Source: Loripinus fragilis
Lineage: Eukaryota > Mollusca > Bivalvia > Lucinida > Lucinidae
Assembly: GCA_964019695.1 (NCBI GenBank)
Contig: OZ026527.1
Coordinates: 77,232,831 to 77,296,830, forward strand
Direction of reading: 5' to 3'
DNA: 64,000 bases
Shown: in pieces, positions 34,907-45,869 of the stretch
Layout of the letters: the number at the start of each line of letters is the position of its first letter
Position numbering within the stretch: position 1 is the stretch's first letter
Notes under the pieces: model-generated
What the model was told of the DNA's origin: nothing
The model's input: the letters and a program-made list of their open reading frames with translations, nothing else
The model's database searches: none
Program-made: the position numbers and the translations under genes

Positions 34907-35068
34907 CAGTAAAACCTGTCTTTAGCGGCCACTCAAAAAGAAGACAAAAATTGGTTTTCCAGACCAATTATGTCTTAATTCAGGTCAAAAGTATTCATTA
35001 AGCTGCCATTTGTCTTTAAGACCTTTTTTTGTCTATTTTTGAGTGGCTGCTTAAGACAAGTTTTACTG
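34907..35068. repeat. TA-target MITE family C, short
   Basis: CAGTAAAACCTGTCTTTAGC ... AAGACAAGTTTTACTG flanked by TA on both sides. It lies 78 bp upstream of a DPY19-like exon. Confidence 0.8.
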
Positions 35069-35146
35069 TATACATTGTGAGGAGCGAAGTTGTCCAAATA
35101 TCAAGGCTAAGTACTGTATTCATTGATTCATTTTTGGCTATTTCAG

Positions 35147-35246
35147 ATGCTGTGTTTGCCGGTCCAATGCCAACTATGGCGACGGTGAAATTATCAACGG
35201 GTCGACCAATAGTAAATCATCCTCATTATGAAGATGCTGGATTAAG
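35147..35246 (+). CDS. DPY19-like, luminal-domain exon
   Basis: A 100 bp exon, phase 1 in and phase 2 out, with TATTTCAG acceptor and GTATGT donor. It encodes (N)[18 protein letters not shown], then [15 protein letters not shown]. The [25 protein letters not shown] block is nearly invariant in DPY19 proteins and is the strongest single piece of evidence for the gene. Confidence 0.97.
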
Positions 35247-35699
35247 GTATGTGTCATTTTAGGATCAGTAAAATATTTCTGGACACGTTAAAGTTTGTAT
35301 ACTTTTAGTACATGTTAACCGCCGGCATGGTAGCTCCCATAGACTTTTAATGGGAAAAGCTTAAACTTTATGAAGATGTTGTTAAGGTATGTGTTGCATC
35401 GTATAGGGGTCATTTAAAATAACTCTGAACATGACCGAACTGCTTTTGGTACTGGTTAACTGCTGCAGCAAAGCCTGCACAAGAACATTTTGATAGAATG
35501 ATTGACTTACCCGTGATATAGGACTGACTTAAAGGTTGTTGAAAGGGATTCATAGCCTCATCGCAAACATAAACCAGTCTGTCTTATAGAAATTGTTGTA
35601 TGAAAAAAAATCTAGAACATTGAAATAGGCATTATAACTTATCAAAGGCCTGATTTATCATATTTAACCTAATAAGCACCCATGCTCTTACAAGCACAC

Positions 35700-36083
35700 A
35701 CCATGTCCTGTCTTAAGTGGCCACTCAAAAATAGACAAAACAAATGACTCAAAGACATCATCATCATCATAATCGGATTTTTGATTAACGTGCAGGTGCA
35801 GGGGCATCATCCACATCAGCGGGCCCCTTTCCAGGTAACTGGCTAGCTGCATGCATAGCAGATCTCACACCTGATCTCCAGGTGCTCCTTTCTTGAGGGT
35901 CAACTGTCGTGAGCTTCCACTTATGGCAGTCTTTCTCCGTCAGTTTCTTCCATGTCAGATGCTAGCTTAATGAAGGTCAAAAGTATTGCAGAATGCTCCC
36001 CTTGGACCTGCATTAAGCAATAATTGGTCTTGAAAACCAATTTTTGGTCTTTTCTGAGTGGCCACTTAAGACAGGTTTCGCTG
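35700..36083. repeat. TA-target MITE family C with inner insertion
   Basis: The left end is degraded (CCTGTCTTAAGTGGCCACTC) and the right end is ACTTAAGACAGGTTTCGCTG plus TA. Between about 35757 and 35958 lies foreign sequence that begins with a CATCATCATCAT microsatellite and runs to CAGTTTCTTCCATGTCAG, possibly the 3' end of a retroelement; I do not recognise it. Confidence 0.6.
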
Positions 36084-36095
36084 TATTTGCAATAA

Positions 36096-36201
36096 TTGAG
36101 CTGTGATATGTGATTTCCAACTCTGCATATGTGCAGGCTGGTCTGAGCCTTTGTTGGTCACACATACCACATTGTTGGTAATATTATGTCGCAGCTCATA
36201 T
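36096..36201. repeat. MITE family A, internally deleted
   Basis: Both family A ends (GAGCTGTGATATGTGATTTC ... ACCACATTGTTGG...GCAGCTCAT) are present, but the middle is missing. Confidence 0.65.
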
Positions 36202-36299
36202 ATACAATGGACCATTTCAAGTTTATTGTATCAAACCAGAAGGAAGAATCCAATAGTGTATAAAAAGTTAAAACAGATATATGTATGTCTGTATTCAGG

Positions 36300-36475
36300 C
36301 CTTTAGTTAAGAGTGCATACCAAAAAAATGATTTTCTTATTTCTCAACCAAAACATATATTGTGGGTACTCAAAAGAATCGTCTCAATGAGACAGGTCTT
36401 TTGAGCACCCAAAACATATGTTAAAAGTGATGGGTAAGAAAATATTTACAATTTTACTATAATTACAACTGTCAT
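36300..36475. repeat. Hairpin MITE family D
   Basis: TTAAGAGTGCATACCAAAAA, TTCTCAACCAAAACATAT, the stem ACTCAAAAGAATCGTCTCA / TGAGACAGGTCTTTTGAG, then TGATGGGTAAGAAAATATTT. It supplies the uninterrupted reference sequence for the 36719 insertion. Confidence 0.75.
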
Positions 36476-36589
36476 AACATTTATTGAGATGCGTTAATCT
36501 GATAGGTCAAGAATGGTCATCTGGAAGAAAGAATCCATTAGTGTATAAAGGGATAAAACAGATACATGTATGTCTGTGTAATATCAAGC

Positions 36590-37290
36590 CTTTAGTTAAG
36601 TTTGCGTACCAAAAAATTAATTTTCTAATTTCTCCTCCAAAACATCATATTGTGGGTACTCAAAAGAACCGTCTCAATGATTGAGACGGTTCTTTTGAGC
36701 ACCCAAAACATATGTTAAAGCTGCATACTCTGTAACTATGAACATATTTCGAAATTTTTTATTTTCTTTTTGAATCATTTGTAAAAGTAGAAATAAGTTG
36801 TGTTTTTACAATAAAAATGTTCAGTACAGCTAAAAACTGCATGGAAAAGTGAATTATCTCATCAAATAGGTGTGTTTTTCTCTTGTTGGTAATTATTTGC
36901 GTCCCTCCAATAATTCTAGACCGTTGAATTTTAACATAAATGCAGTTGTTTTGAAAGTGATAACTTGTTAAGATTTACGAAAATGGTAAAATGTTTACCT
37001 GAATTTGAGTAGTTTTACTGTGTTCTTGAAAAATAAAAACATTATTTTCAAAATCAGAAGATCAAAAGTTGCAGACTATGCAGCTTTAAAAGTGATGGGT
37101 AAGAAAATATTTACAATTTTACGCTAAAAAATTTATTTTCTTATTTCTCAAACAAAACATATGTTGGGGGTACTCAAAAGAACCGTCTCAATGAGACGGT
37201 TCCTTTGAGCACCCAAAACATATGCTAAAAATTATGGGTAAGAAAATATTTACAATTTTACGCTGAAAATTTTTGTTTATCTAAACCTAT
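36590..37290. repeat. Hairpin MITE family D, two copies, one interrupted
   Basis: The hairpin near 36655-36705 and a second near 37165-37210 carry the ACTCAAAAGAACCGTCTCA stem. The first copy is interrupted by 36719-37085. The last repeat base is about 25 bp from the 37314 splice acceptor. Confidence 0.75.
36719..37085. mobile_element. TTAA-target MITE family G, nested
   Basis: 367 bp, ends AGCTGCATACTCTGTAAC / GTTGCAGACTATGCAGCT, flanked by TTAA (36715-36718, 37086-37089). Deleting it with one TTAA gives ATATGTTAAAAGTGATGGG, the same as the intact family D copy at 36417-36435. Another copy ends at 14627. Confidence 0.88.
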
Positions 37291-37313
37291 GTGATATGTC
37301 TGTATTATTGCAG

Positions 37314-37439
37314 AGAGAGGACAAAGAAGGTGTATACTATGTACAGTAGGAAACCTGTCTCAGAAGTCTACGAGAATCTCAAAGATCTCAAGGTGGACTA
37401 TACAATTTTAGAAGACTCCTGGTGTATTAGAAGAACCAA
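37314..37439 (+). CDS. DPY19-like, luminal-domain exon
   Basis: A 126 bp exon, phase 2 in and phase 2 out, with GCAG acceptor and GTAAG donor. It encodes ERTKKVYTMYSRKPVSEVYE, then LKVDYTILEDSWCIRRTK. The (R)TK.VY.MYSRK and ILE(D/E)SWC.RR(T/S)K blocks match DPY19L1-like C-termini. Confidence 0.95.
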
Positions 37440-37900
37440 GTAAGTATGCTGATTACTGTCATAGGGACAATATTTATTCATCCTAACTATAGGGGTTTCC
37501 ATGGTTGTTACTCCATACCACATGCATTATAAGTTTCTATCCTGATTTATAGGACAACTATCCATCTTTTTTTAAAACTCTATTTGATTTTAAACCCCAA
37601 TAAATATACATATTCGCTGAATAGTACATTTTCATAATAAAGTCAAACATCTTTTTTCTGTCCTGTAGAAAATGTTAATAAATTGAGCTGGAAATTATGA
37701 CTCATGCTCATGCTTCTATCCCTATGACACTTTGACAAACTCTGAATTACTTGTTGCTAAATTGTGTTTTTTATCAAGTTGAAGACATGTTTATCTAGCT
37801 CATATATGGAATTGCAATCATCAGGATGGCTGGAAGAATGAAACTTCTGCATTACCTTGTTTCAGGATTTGCATTAGAATTCTTTATCGGTCAAACATCT

Positions 37901-38385
37901 GGGTGGGTAGTCACGTGATTTTTGTTTGGATACACTGCACAGAAATATGTCTGACACTGATGTTTTATTACGCGAAAGTAAGTAGACATTTCTCCATGTT
38001 TTTTCATCGTTACCCAGAAAGTTATACACCATTTTTCAGCCAAAAGTTTCCCCAATCTAACCATGCCAGGATATCCATCATAAAGCTTCTTACTTTGAGT
38101 ACAGAGTCTTTCACAAATTTTTAGTGGCGAAGATGGAATCTGAATTATAGAAATAAACTGCACAGAGGACAGTTATTTTCTTTGTGACAGAGTCTGTACT
38201 CAAAGTAAGAAGCTTTATGAGGGATATCCTGGTAGCGTTTGGTCGGGGAAAATGTGGGCTGGAAGATGGTGTAAAACTTTCTGGGTATAGATGAGAAAAC
38301 ATAGAGAAATCTACTTACATTTGATCAGAATATCCGTGTACAGTGTATTTGAACAAAAACCACTTGACTACCCACCCTGATACAT
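37901..38385. mobile_element. MITE with ~200-bp inverted arms (family K)
   Basis: Arms 37901-38113 and 38180-38385 pair over most of their length: GGGTGGGTAGTCACGTGATT / AACCACTTGACTACCCACCC outside and AAGCTTCTTACTTTGAGTAC / GTACTCAAAGTAAGAAGCTT inside. No coding frame survives; open frames on both strands reflect the palindrome. Confidence 0.8.
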
Positions 38386-39018
38386 ACACTTGATAGTTTT
38401 GTACAATATAACATATGCTATTAATAGAATCTGTCAAATTTTTGTCTAAAATCTTTATTGTTATACTTGGATTTGCATGCATAAATTAAATGCAGCATTT
38501 GATTTTCACTCCTGAAAGTGTCCATAATGATTCCAAACAATATCGGAGGTATTGCATTTTCATTTCAGGACAAATTGGTACAAAAAAAGACTTTTATTTG
38601 AATTGTCTGTTTTGCAGATGATTCATATGAAATAGCAAGCATGAATGTCTACCAAGAAGAAACATTTATCATGTATTTTAGTAACTTTTAGAACTTTTGT
38701 AATCATAGGATGTCTGTGGTTCGTCCGTCCAGCGTCTGTCAACAATTTGCATTAAACAGCATCTGTTCCTGAACTACTGGGTAGAATTACACCTAGCTTT
38801 ACAGGAATGATCCTTGGATAGCCTTCTTTCAAAGTTGTTCAAATACTTCAATTCCATACAGAATTCTGGTTTCCATATACTCTATAGCCATTTTTTTAAT
38901 ATTTGGTCAAAGTGTGTGTTATTTGAACCTCAAGATTATTCTTATCTGATAAAAACATAAAAATGGAAGATTTTATTTTTCCTATATGAGTTAAAATATT
39001 TGTATATGTTTATTTCAG

Positions 39019-39169
39019 ACCTGGATGTCTAATGGCTGAGATCTGGGACATTGAAGATGAAAAGAACAGGGGGACAACTCCTGCATGTACTCACCTGAAA
39101 AATAATCCTGGGCCAAAATTTAGAAAAGTGTTTGAAAACAGTGTTTATCAAGTGCTTAAGTTACTCTAG
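39019..39169 (+). CDS. DPY19-like, last exon and stop
   Basis: A 151 bp terminal coding exon, phase 2 in, ending TTACTCTAG (stop 39167-39169). It encodes PGCLMAEIWDIEDEKN, a variable loop (RGTTPACTHLKNNPGPK) and FRKVFENSVYQVLKLL. The C.M.EIWD.ED and F..VF.NSVY.VLK blocks are the conserved DPY19 C-terminus. Known family role: ER-resident transferase adding C-linked mannose from dolichol-phosphate-mannose to Trp of thrombospondin-type repeats (DPY-19, DPY19L1, DPY19L3). This gene looks closest to DPY19L1-type, but enzymatic activity is not shown by sequence, and the 5' half with the proposed catalytic region is outside the window. Confidence 0.95.
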
Positions 39170-39535
39170 CATTTACCAAAATGTCACTTTTAGTGTTCAA
39201 TTAAGGCAAGGCATAAATAGGTAGTAGCTTCAATATTTACCTAGGCTTTACCTACTAGCAGGGGCATAGCTATCATATACACAGAAACACAATTGCATGC
39301 ACATTTGAAGTTAAAATATCAGATGCTATTATTACAGTTGTTGATGTTTTGCGTTCAAAAGTATGTGGAAAAGCAGTCTAAATGAAAAGTGTTTGATAAT
39401 TAAATCTGCCAAGGAAAGATCAGTAGAATCCTTTTCCAACAAATGAAATAAGAAAAAAAGTCACCATTTTGCAGAAACATCAATTTATCCAATGCTAAAT
39501 TTAGAACCTGAAGTCTCTGAAGCCCTACATGTATA
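39170..39535. other. 3' flank of DPY19-like gene
   Basis: Probably 3' untranslated sequence. No canonical AATAAA is obvious close to the stop, so the transcript end cannot be placed. Confidence 0.4.
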
Positions 39536-39724
39536 CAGTAAAACCTGTCTTAAGCGGCCACTTAAAAATAGAAAACCAAAGATCTTAGTAGAAAATGGTA
39601 GCTTAATGAAGGCCGAAAAGGGGAGCATTCTGCAATAATTTTGACCTACATTAAGCGATAATCAGTATTGAAAAAACAATTTTTGGTGTTCTTTTTGAGT
39701 GGTGGCTTAAGACAAGTTTTACTG
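39536..39724. repeat. TA-target MITE family C
   Basis: CAGTAAAACCTGTCTTAAGC ... CTTAAGACAAGTTTTACTG, flanked by TA on both sides. Confidence 0.8.
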
Positions 39725-39961
39725 TAGTTTTCCCAATTATCGTAAACCTAATTAATTAACGTATATATGCTACCCAATTAATGCTTTGCCTTAAAAAAGG
39801 TAAGACTTCTAAAATTTAGAACACTTTTCCTAGATTTCAAATGGGTTAATGATTTACCAATATTCTTGTCTGAATATTAAATAGTGAAAGTCCTGATTAG
39901 ACTGCTCCTTCATCAGGACCTACCCTGTTTGTGTAGGTAGTTTTGTCTGGTACATAGTGTT

Positions 39962-40259
39962 AAAAAAAAAAAACGGGCCGCGTAGCGCTGTCGAAAACGC
40001 GAGTTCGATCCCGGCCTGGTCCCATACTTTCGTGGAGATTGATCATGAAATAATTTCTACGGTCATTCTTCTCTCTTCCGCTGAATCATTCAAGAAGGAT
40101 TGTTGTCAGTTAAAAGCGAAAGTATATGCATGAAGTACTGGTTAACTGCTTGTTCAAGCTTGCACAGGAAAAAAAGTGTGCTTAAGTGAACTGACCGTCC
40201 CCCCATGACCATAGCCGTTGACTAGGGACATAAAGCAACCAAACAAACAAACAAAACAA
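39962..40259 (+). mobile_element. tRNA-derived SINE, third type
   Basis: GGGCCGCGTAGCGCTGTCG and B-box GCGAGTTCGATCCCGG near the start, then a ~200 bp body and a tail of CAAACAAACAAACAAAA. A short ATAGTGTT-like duplication lies on both sides (about 39954 and 40260). Confidence 0.65.
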
Positions 40260-40277
40260 ATAGTGTTCAAAATTTTA

Positions 40278-40502
40278 GAATATTCAGGGGAGGATCCAGG
40301 ATTTCTGGAAAGGGGATTCATATGTATGAAGGTGTGGGGGTTCACTTTCAAATTGCTTTTATCTCTTTTTTATATTCCCATAAAAATGAAATAATTTGGT
40401 CTCACTGAGACCAAATTATTTCATTTTCATTGGATATTTAAAAATGGGGGCAGAGAGGTTGGATCCAGCAAACACCCTGAACCAACTCTGGATCCGCCAC
40501 TG
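40278..40502. repeat. GGATCCAG-ended MITE with perfect hairpin
   Basis: The ends pair (GGAGGATCCAGGATTTC / CTCTGGATCCGCC). 40383-40427 is a perfect 22-bp-arm hairpin (AAAATGAAATAATTTGGTC and complement around one C). Confidence 0.65.
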
Positions 40503-41139
40503 ATATTTACCTTAGTTGCTCATCAAGTGTCCACAAAATTGTTGCTCATATTGTTCACACAAAAAAAGAAAACAGCTAAAAACAGTAAAATATTTTCAAA
40601 TTGTTATTTTACAGATTTTTGTCTCATTTAATGTTGCATAAATGTCATACATGATTTTTATAATAATATACAATTGGCTTTAACTTTCACGTGGATTTAA
40701 TAAACCCATCTCTCCCAAACTTTTACATGTTCAATTATTTTCCCAAAGGTATTTATAACAACATTCTATTGCTTTTAGTTTATTGTTTTTAGTTTTTGTA
40801 GGGTTTAAACCCATTGCTCTCAAAATTGCCAAAACTTCATAAATGTCCCATTATTACCCCATATCATATCTATAGCTTTAAATGTTTTGTGTGCATTTAA
40901 ATCATAAGGGTTAGTGCAAGAATATGACTAAGTCTAGGTTTCTGGAATATATGAGCTGATGGTATTTTTACTTATTAGAAATAAACAGCTACTATGTGAT
41001 TTTTAATTTGTGGTTTTATAACTGTCACATGGCTCACAACCAAAAAATAACAATTTACAGCATCCATCCATTAGTGGACTTACCCTCCAGTAAATATTTT
41101 TACTGATCGTTCCAAGGTGGTACTTCTTTTGTGGATCCT
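40503..41139. other. No gene seen
   Basis: AT-rich intergenic sequence without recognised features. Confidence 0.4.
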
Positions 41140-41345
41140 TTTTGCTATTTGTGTTTCATGTCTTTCATGCTGTCTTGTCTGTTTCTTGCAGCCTTGTGGT
41201 CACCTGCTAGAAAAGGGCTGACCTCTTTGCTCTTTTGTGTGTAATGTTTTCTTGTATTTTTTCTCTTTCTGATAATTTGGTGTCCTGGGTCAGGTGTGGT
41301 ATTTGATTGTATCAATTCCTGATTGATGCCTTCTTGCTTACTTTG
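41140..41345. repeat. Dispersed repeat, pair of 13560-13770
   Basis: Same ordered blocks as the 13.6 kb copy; see that entry. The open minus-strand frame here (41145-41360) follows the repeat. Confidence 0.55.
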
Positions 41346-41429
41346 GACACATTTTTGCACTCAACTCTTCATCTGACACCAGTTTGGTCAGAAAGTTGAC
41401 AGTTTAAAACTGAAGATCATTCTAAGGTA

Positions 41430-41675
41430 CAGTGTAATCCCTTTATAATGCTATACTTAGGGTCCATAGAAATTGACCATGCTATAGGTGAATCATGCTA
41501 TAAAGGGACTATTTTACAAAGGAATTACAGGAATTTGACCATTAAGGTGAAACGATTGTCATTTTCCTATAATTCTTTTGTAAAATTCCATGGTAAAAAA
41601 TTTGGGAGCCATAACATGATCATGTTATGTCCAAATCTGTGTTACAATGCAGTATGTTATAAAGGGGACAGTACG
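41430..41675. repeat. TA-target MITE family J
   Basis: CAGTGTAATCCCTTTATAATGC ... GTTATAAAGGGGACAGTA inverted ends; a partial copy lies at 42476-42545. Confidence 0.6.
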
Positions 41676-41756
41676 GTGTATATATATATATCAGTTTATT
41701 AGCATATTGTCTGAGTCTTTGCTGCGGGCATATGCAATAATCACCAAACTCTTATG

Positions 41757-41822
41757 TACTATTTATTTTCAAATAATCTCCCATATTTTTAAATAATCTC
41801 CCATATTTCAAATAATCTCCCA
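41757..41822. repeat. Short tandem repeat, 3 copies of ~21 bp
   Basis: TCAAATAATCTCCCATATTT repeated three times. Confidence 0.8.
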
Positions 41823-42098
41823 TTATTTGGGCTGAGTTGCAAGAAAACCTGTCTTTGGGCGCTTCAACCAAGTGAGGCTCAAACCAGTCTACACAGCTAC
41901 ACAGACTAGCTATAAGTTTAAATTTTTGTGTGTATCAAGTGGAATCATAATACATACCAGAAAGCGAAAAACAAACATGCTGATCAGCCTGCGCTGATGC
42001 AACAAAGTCAGGCTTTCTCTTGCCGAGTCCAATATGATCTTTTAAAAATACCAATGTAAAAATGTATTTGGGTGGTGAAAGTTTATTTATAGATAATA

Positions 42099-42336
42099 TG
42101 AGCCTGGACATGTGATTTCCAACAATGTGGCATTTTGACATGAATAGACTCTGACAAGCCTGTGCAGTCTCCTTTTAAGCTTAGAAACTCCAAATGCTGT
42201 TCAGTCAGTAGCTTAACAGTCAAAGAATATTCAAGCAACTAGCAAATGCTCTGATCAGAATGTGTATGCCCAGGCTGATCTGAGGCTTTGCTGGTCGCAC
42301 ATACCACATTGTTGGAAATCTCATGTTGCCGCTCAT
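42099..42336 (-). repeat. MITE family A
   Basis: Full-length, opposite orientation to 42582-42821, 246 bp away. Confidence 0.8.
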
Positions 42337-42581
42337 ATACATTTGAATCATATCATGAAATGAGCAATATTGTGAGAAAACTTGTCTTCTACAATACCAT
42401 ATTCAACAAAATAAGGTGAAAATGCTTTTATAAGCTCACACTGATGTAACTTTATGAATTAGTTTCACTTTTCACTGAAGTCCCTTTATAATGCGATGTT
42501 TGGGGTCCATAGGAATAAACTGTGCTATTAAAATGTTATAAAGGGATTATTTTACAAAGGAATTATAGGGAAATGATCATT

Positions 42582-42821
42582 TGAGCCAGTGCATGAGATT
42601 TCCAACAATGTGGTATGTGCGACCAGCAAAGCCTCAGATCAGCCTGCGCATATTCGCAGTCTGATCACAGACTTTGCTAGTCACTTGAATATTCTATGAC
42701 TGTTAAGCTACTGACTGAACATCATTTGGAGATTCTAAGCTTAAAAGGAGGCTGCACAGGCTTGTCTGAGGCTACACTTCTCAAAATGCCACACTGTTGG
42801 AAATCACATGCCGTGGCTCAT
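42582..42821 (+). repeat. MITE family A
   Basis: Full-length and well preserved; a good reference copy (TGAGCCAGTGCATGAGATTT ... AAATCACATGCCGTGGCTCA). Confidence 0.85.
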
Positions 42822-42914
42822 TTATTAAGTAATTTTTTTTTTAATTCACAATCTAGTAAAATATTTGTATATGTCTTTTCTCAATCCTGTTTCCAAGATT
42901 CTAGGTCTTCTTCG

Positions 42915-43333
42915 TATTTTAACCAATCTCAATAAAAGTCATCTGCTTTTGTCATCTTCTGAAATGTTAAAGAGGTCTTTACAACAACCAGTGTAGACTC
43001 GTATCAGACTGCTTCTGAAGGAGTAGTCTGATCTGGGTCGTCACTGTTTCCCCTTATACTTACATCAGGACTTTAGTTAAGAGTGCGTAGCAGAAAAATG
43101 ATTTCCTTATTTCACAACCAAAACATATGTTGTAGGTACTCAGAAGAACCGTCTCAATGAGGCGGTTCTTTTGGGCAACCAAAACATATGCTAAAAGTTA
43201 AGGGTAAGAAAATATTGATGATTTTACGCAAAAAAATTGTCTATCTAAACCTATGCTTACATTAGTTAGATAATATTGGCAAAATATGCAGTAGACAACT
43301 TAATCAGATGTCATTTTCAGACGAGTTTGAGGG
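42915..43333. repeat. TTAA-target MITE family F with nested family D hairpin
   Basis: The family F body (GTCATCTGCTTTTGTCATC ... CAGACGAGTTTGAGGGTTAA) is degraded. At about 43070-43258 a family D hairpin (stem GAAGAACCGTCTCA / TGAGGCGGTTCTTT) interrupts it. Confidence 0.65.
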
Positions 43334-43477
43334 TTAAGTCTTTCCCAGTTCTAAACTCATTAGACAAGTTTTCTCCTGCCATAGTACAATATTATATATC
43401 AAATTATAAACTTTAATGAGCAAGCTTTTTGCCTAAATGTCTTGGAATGGGGTTTGATACCAATTGAGCCTTTTTCC

Positions 43478-43600
43478 TGAGATAAACGACTTTATTGCAT
43501 GTGAACAACAAAAAGGCACAGACCAGCCTGCGCATCTGCACAGTCTGATCAGCACCTTTTTATTCACTATCCAGAAAGTATAATAGTTTCAAATGTTTCA
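43478..43600. repeat. MITE family B
   Basis: GCACAGACCAGCCTGCGCAT and GCACAGTCTGATCAGCACC, as in 3690-3810. Confidence 0.5.
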
Positions 43601-44039
43601 TGCCAAAGTTAAATATTCTTGCTGCTTTCTGTGGCGGAGCAGGTCTTACTTGGTCACAAACCCCATGACAGATTTTCTCATGTTGATGCCCATTTTGTGA
43701 TATGAATACATCTCATGGAAGCATGTTTGTTTTATTATATATATACATTTCATTTGTTCATGAAGAGATCTTAGTCGTCTAATTCTATGCAAGAAAAATG
43801 AGTCAATGGTAGCTGATTTTGTATGCTTATTTTGTAACTGCAGAAATGTTGTCTTGAATGTTTCATTAGCCCACCTGAACACAAAGTGCTCACACCTGGT
43901 CCCGAGATTATAAAAACATGCTCAACTGAACTGAGCATGTTATTTTATGCTCAAAAATGTTGATATGCCAACAATTCAATATTTATTAGCATGATGTATA
44001 CAAAACTTGAGAGTTTGAAAGCAAGAAAAGTCTTTATTT

Positions 44040-44640
44040 TTATCTTGAGCCGAAAGGTGAGCTATTGTGATCAGTCTTTGTCTGTCATCCGTTGTGCGTA
44101 AACTTTTTCTTAAACAACATCTCCTCCTGGTTAAGGAGGAGATGTTGTTTAAGAAAAAGTTACTGGTCCAAATTTAAAATAACTTTACATGAATGTTCCC
44201 CATAATGCCCTCTACAAAAATTGAATAAATGATTCCGCTCCACCTAACAAGAGGACCACCAGAGCTCTTGATAAGAAATCTTTTAAACAACATCTCCTGG
44301 ACCACTAGTCAAAATTCAAAATAATTTCACAGAATTATTCCTCATGATGCCCTCTACCAAAATTGCGCAAATTTTTTAGCTCTACTGAACAAAGGGGCCG
44401 TCAGAGCTCTAGCTAAAAAATATCTTTAAACGACATCTCCTGAACCACTGGTCTAAATTCAATATAATTTAATAGAATTGTTCCTCATGATGCACTCTAC
44501 CAAAATTGCACAAATGGTTTCACTCTACTGAACAAAGGGGCCACCAGAGCTCTAGATATGAAAGATCTTTAAACAACATCTCCTGAACTACTGGTCCAAG
44601 TTCTAAATAATTTCACAGAATTTTCCTCATGAGGCGTACC
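44040..44640. repeat. ~125-bp diverged tandem repeat with 28-bp perfect hairpin
   Basis: The unit contains AACAACATCTCCTGAACCACTGG, TTCCTCATGATGCCCTCTACC, AAAATTG and CAAAGGGGCC.CCAGAGCTCT, repeated about four times. At its start 44101-44161 is a perfect hairpin: two 28 bp arms (AACTTTTTCTTAAACAAC...) around a 5 bp loop. Confidence 0.75.
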
Positions 44641-44794
44641 AACATTTCAAAAATGGTTCCATCATTCTGCTATGCTTCTTACATACGTGTTCAAAATTCA
44701 ATCCTATTTAAACCATGAGAGCATCAACAAAGAACTAACAACAACAACAACAGAATCAACCTCTTAGTACAGAAAGCAGTGGCATCCCCGGGGT

Positions 44795-44845
44795 GTTGGG
44801 GTGTGTGTGTGGGGGGTGTGTGTGTGGGGAGTGGGGTGTTGTGGG
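44795..44845. repeat. GT/G-rich simple repeat
   Basis: GGGTGTGTGTGTGGGG-type low complexity. Confidence 0.8.
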
Positions 44846-45089
44846 GGGTTCTCTAAACCAAATACATTTAACCTGTGCAATGCACAGCTTCTCAAAACCA
44901 TACAAATCTGAATTTATAAATATATCTTTGTGAATTTCTTTTACAGTTTTGCTTTCATGTTATGCATATATATATGAAAGTAACTGTAATTGTTATGATA
45001 GATAGGTCTTCCCTTACAGTGTAAGCACAGATCAGCTGGGATTACACCTGCGAGCCAAACATTTCATTTTACACTCAGCAGGCAGTCAA

Positions 45090-45296
45090 ATATCCTCTGT
45101 CACCCAGGCGTGACGCATTCCGTACCCACTGCATTCATTATAACCCAGGCGTGATGCATTCCGTACCCACTGCATTCATCTTAACCCAGGCATGATGCAT
45201 TCCGTTCTCACTGCATTCATCTTAACCCAGGCTTGACGCATTCCATACCCACTGCATCAGAATGCAGTGGGTACGGAATGCATCACGCCTGGGTTA
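45090..45296. repeat. ~39-bp tandem repeat ending in an inverted copy
   Basis: Four copies of ACCCAGGCGTGACGCATTCC plus GTACCCACTGCATTCAT; the fourth runs straight into its own reverse complement (45255-45296), giving a hairpin. Confidence 0.85.
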
Positions 45297-45869
45297 CCGA
45301 GGATGACAGTCAATTTTATATAATCAAGTTTTATAAAAAATGTGGTTTGATAATTTAGGGTCAATAAGGTATAATAAGTCAATTTCAAAGGATTTTGGAT
45401 ATATCAATAGATTTTTTTGCCTTTATTTTCTTTTTCTTTTCGTTCTTCTTTTACCAGAGGGAAATATACATTAGAAATATTTGATTTTTTTTTTTAAATG
45501 ATGTTTTCAAATCTCTAGTTTTATTTTTTTACATTTCTTTCACCAAAATAAATGTCAATATTTTATCAGAAAATATGAAAACCATTCAAATGATCTTCAT
45601 ATTCCCATGCAGGAATTTATGATCCCCTCCTTGTGATAGGCCTTTGATATGCCTGTCATAGTGGCTACGAAGTGTCATAAAGTAATTGCTGAGTGATGTG
45701 GTTCTTAAAGGGTCTAAAATATAGGTCTTTAAAGGTATTGGTGTTGTTATTATGTTGATTGTCTTGGTAATGTTGCACCATGTGTAATATTGTATTCTAG
45801 TCATTAACTTCACCATGGTTATTTTTGTAACGATGTATTCCGGTCAGTTCATGAGATTTTGGAATAAAG

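Noticed and set aside
37891..38302. Overlapping frames of 63-90 codons on both strands
   Set aside because: They are mirrored products of a long inverted repeat.
43646..43882. 78-codon minus-strand frame as a host gene
   Set aside because: No domain, no splice context and surrounded by MITEs; could be chance.
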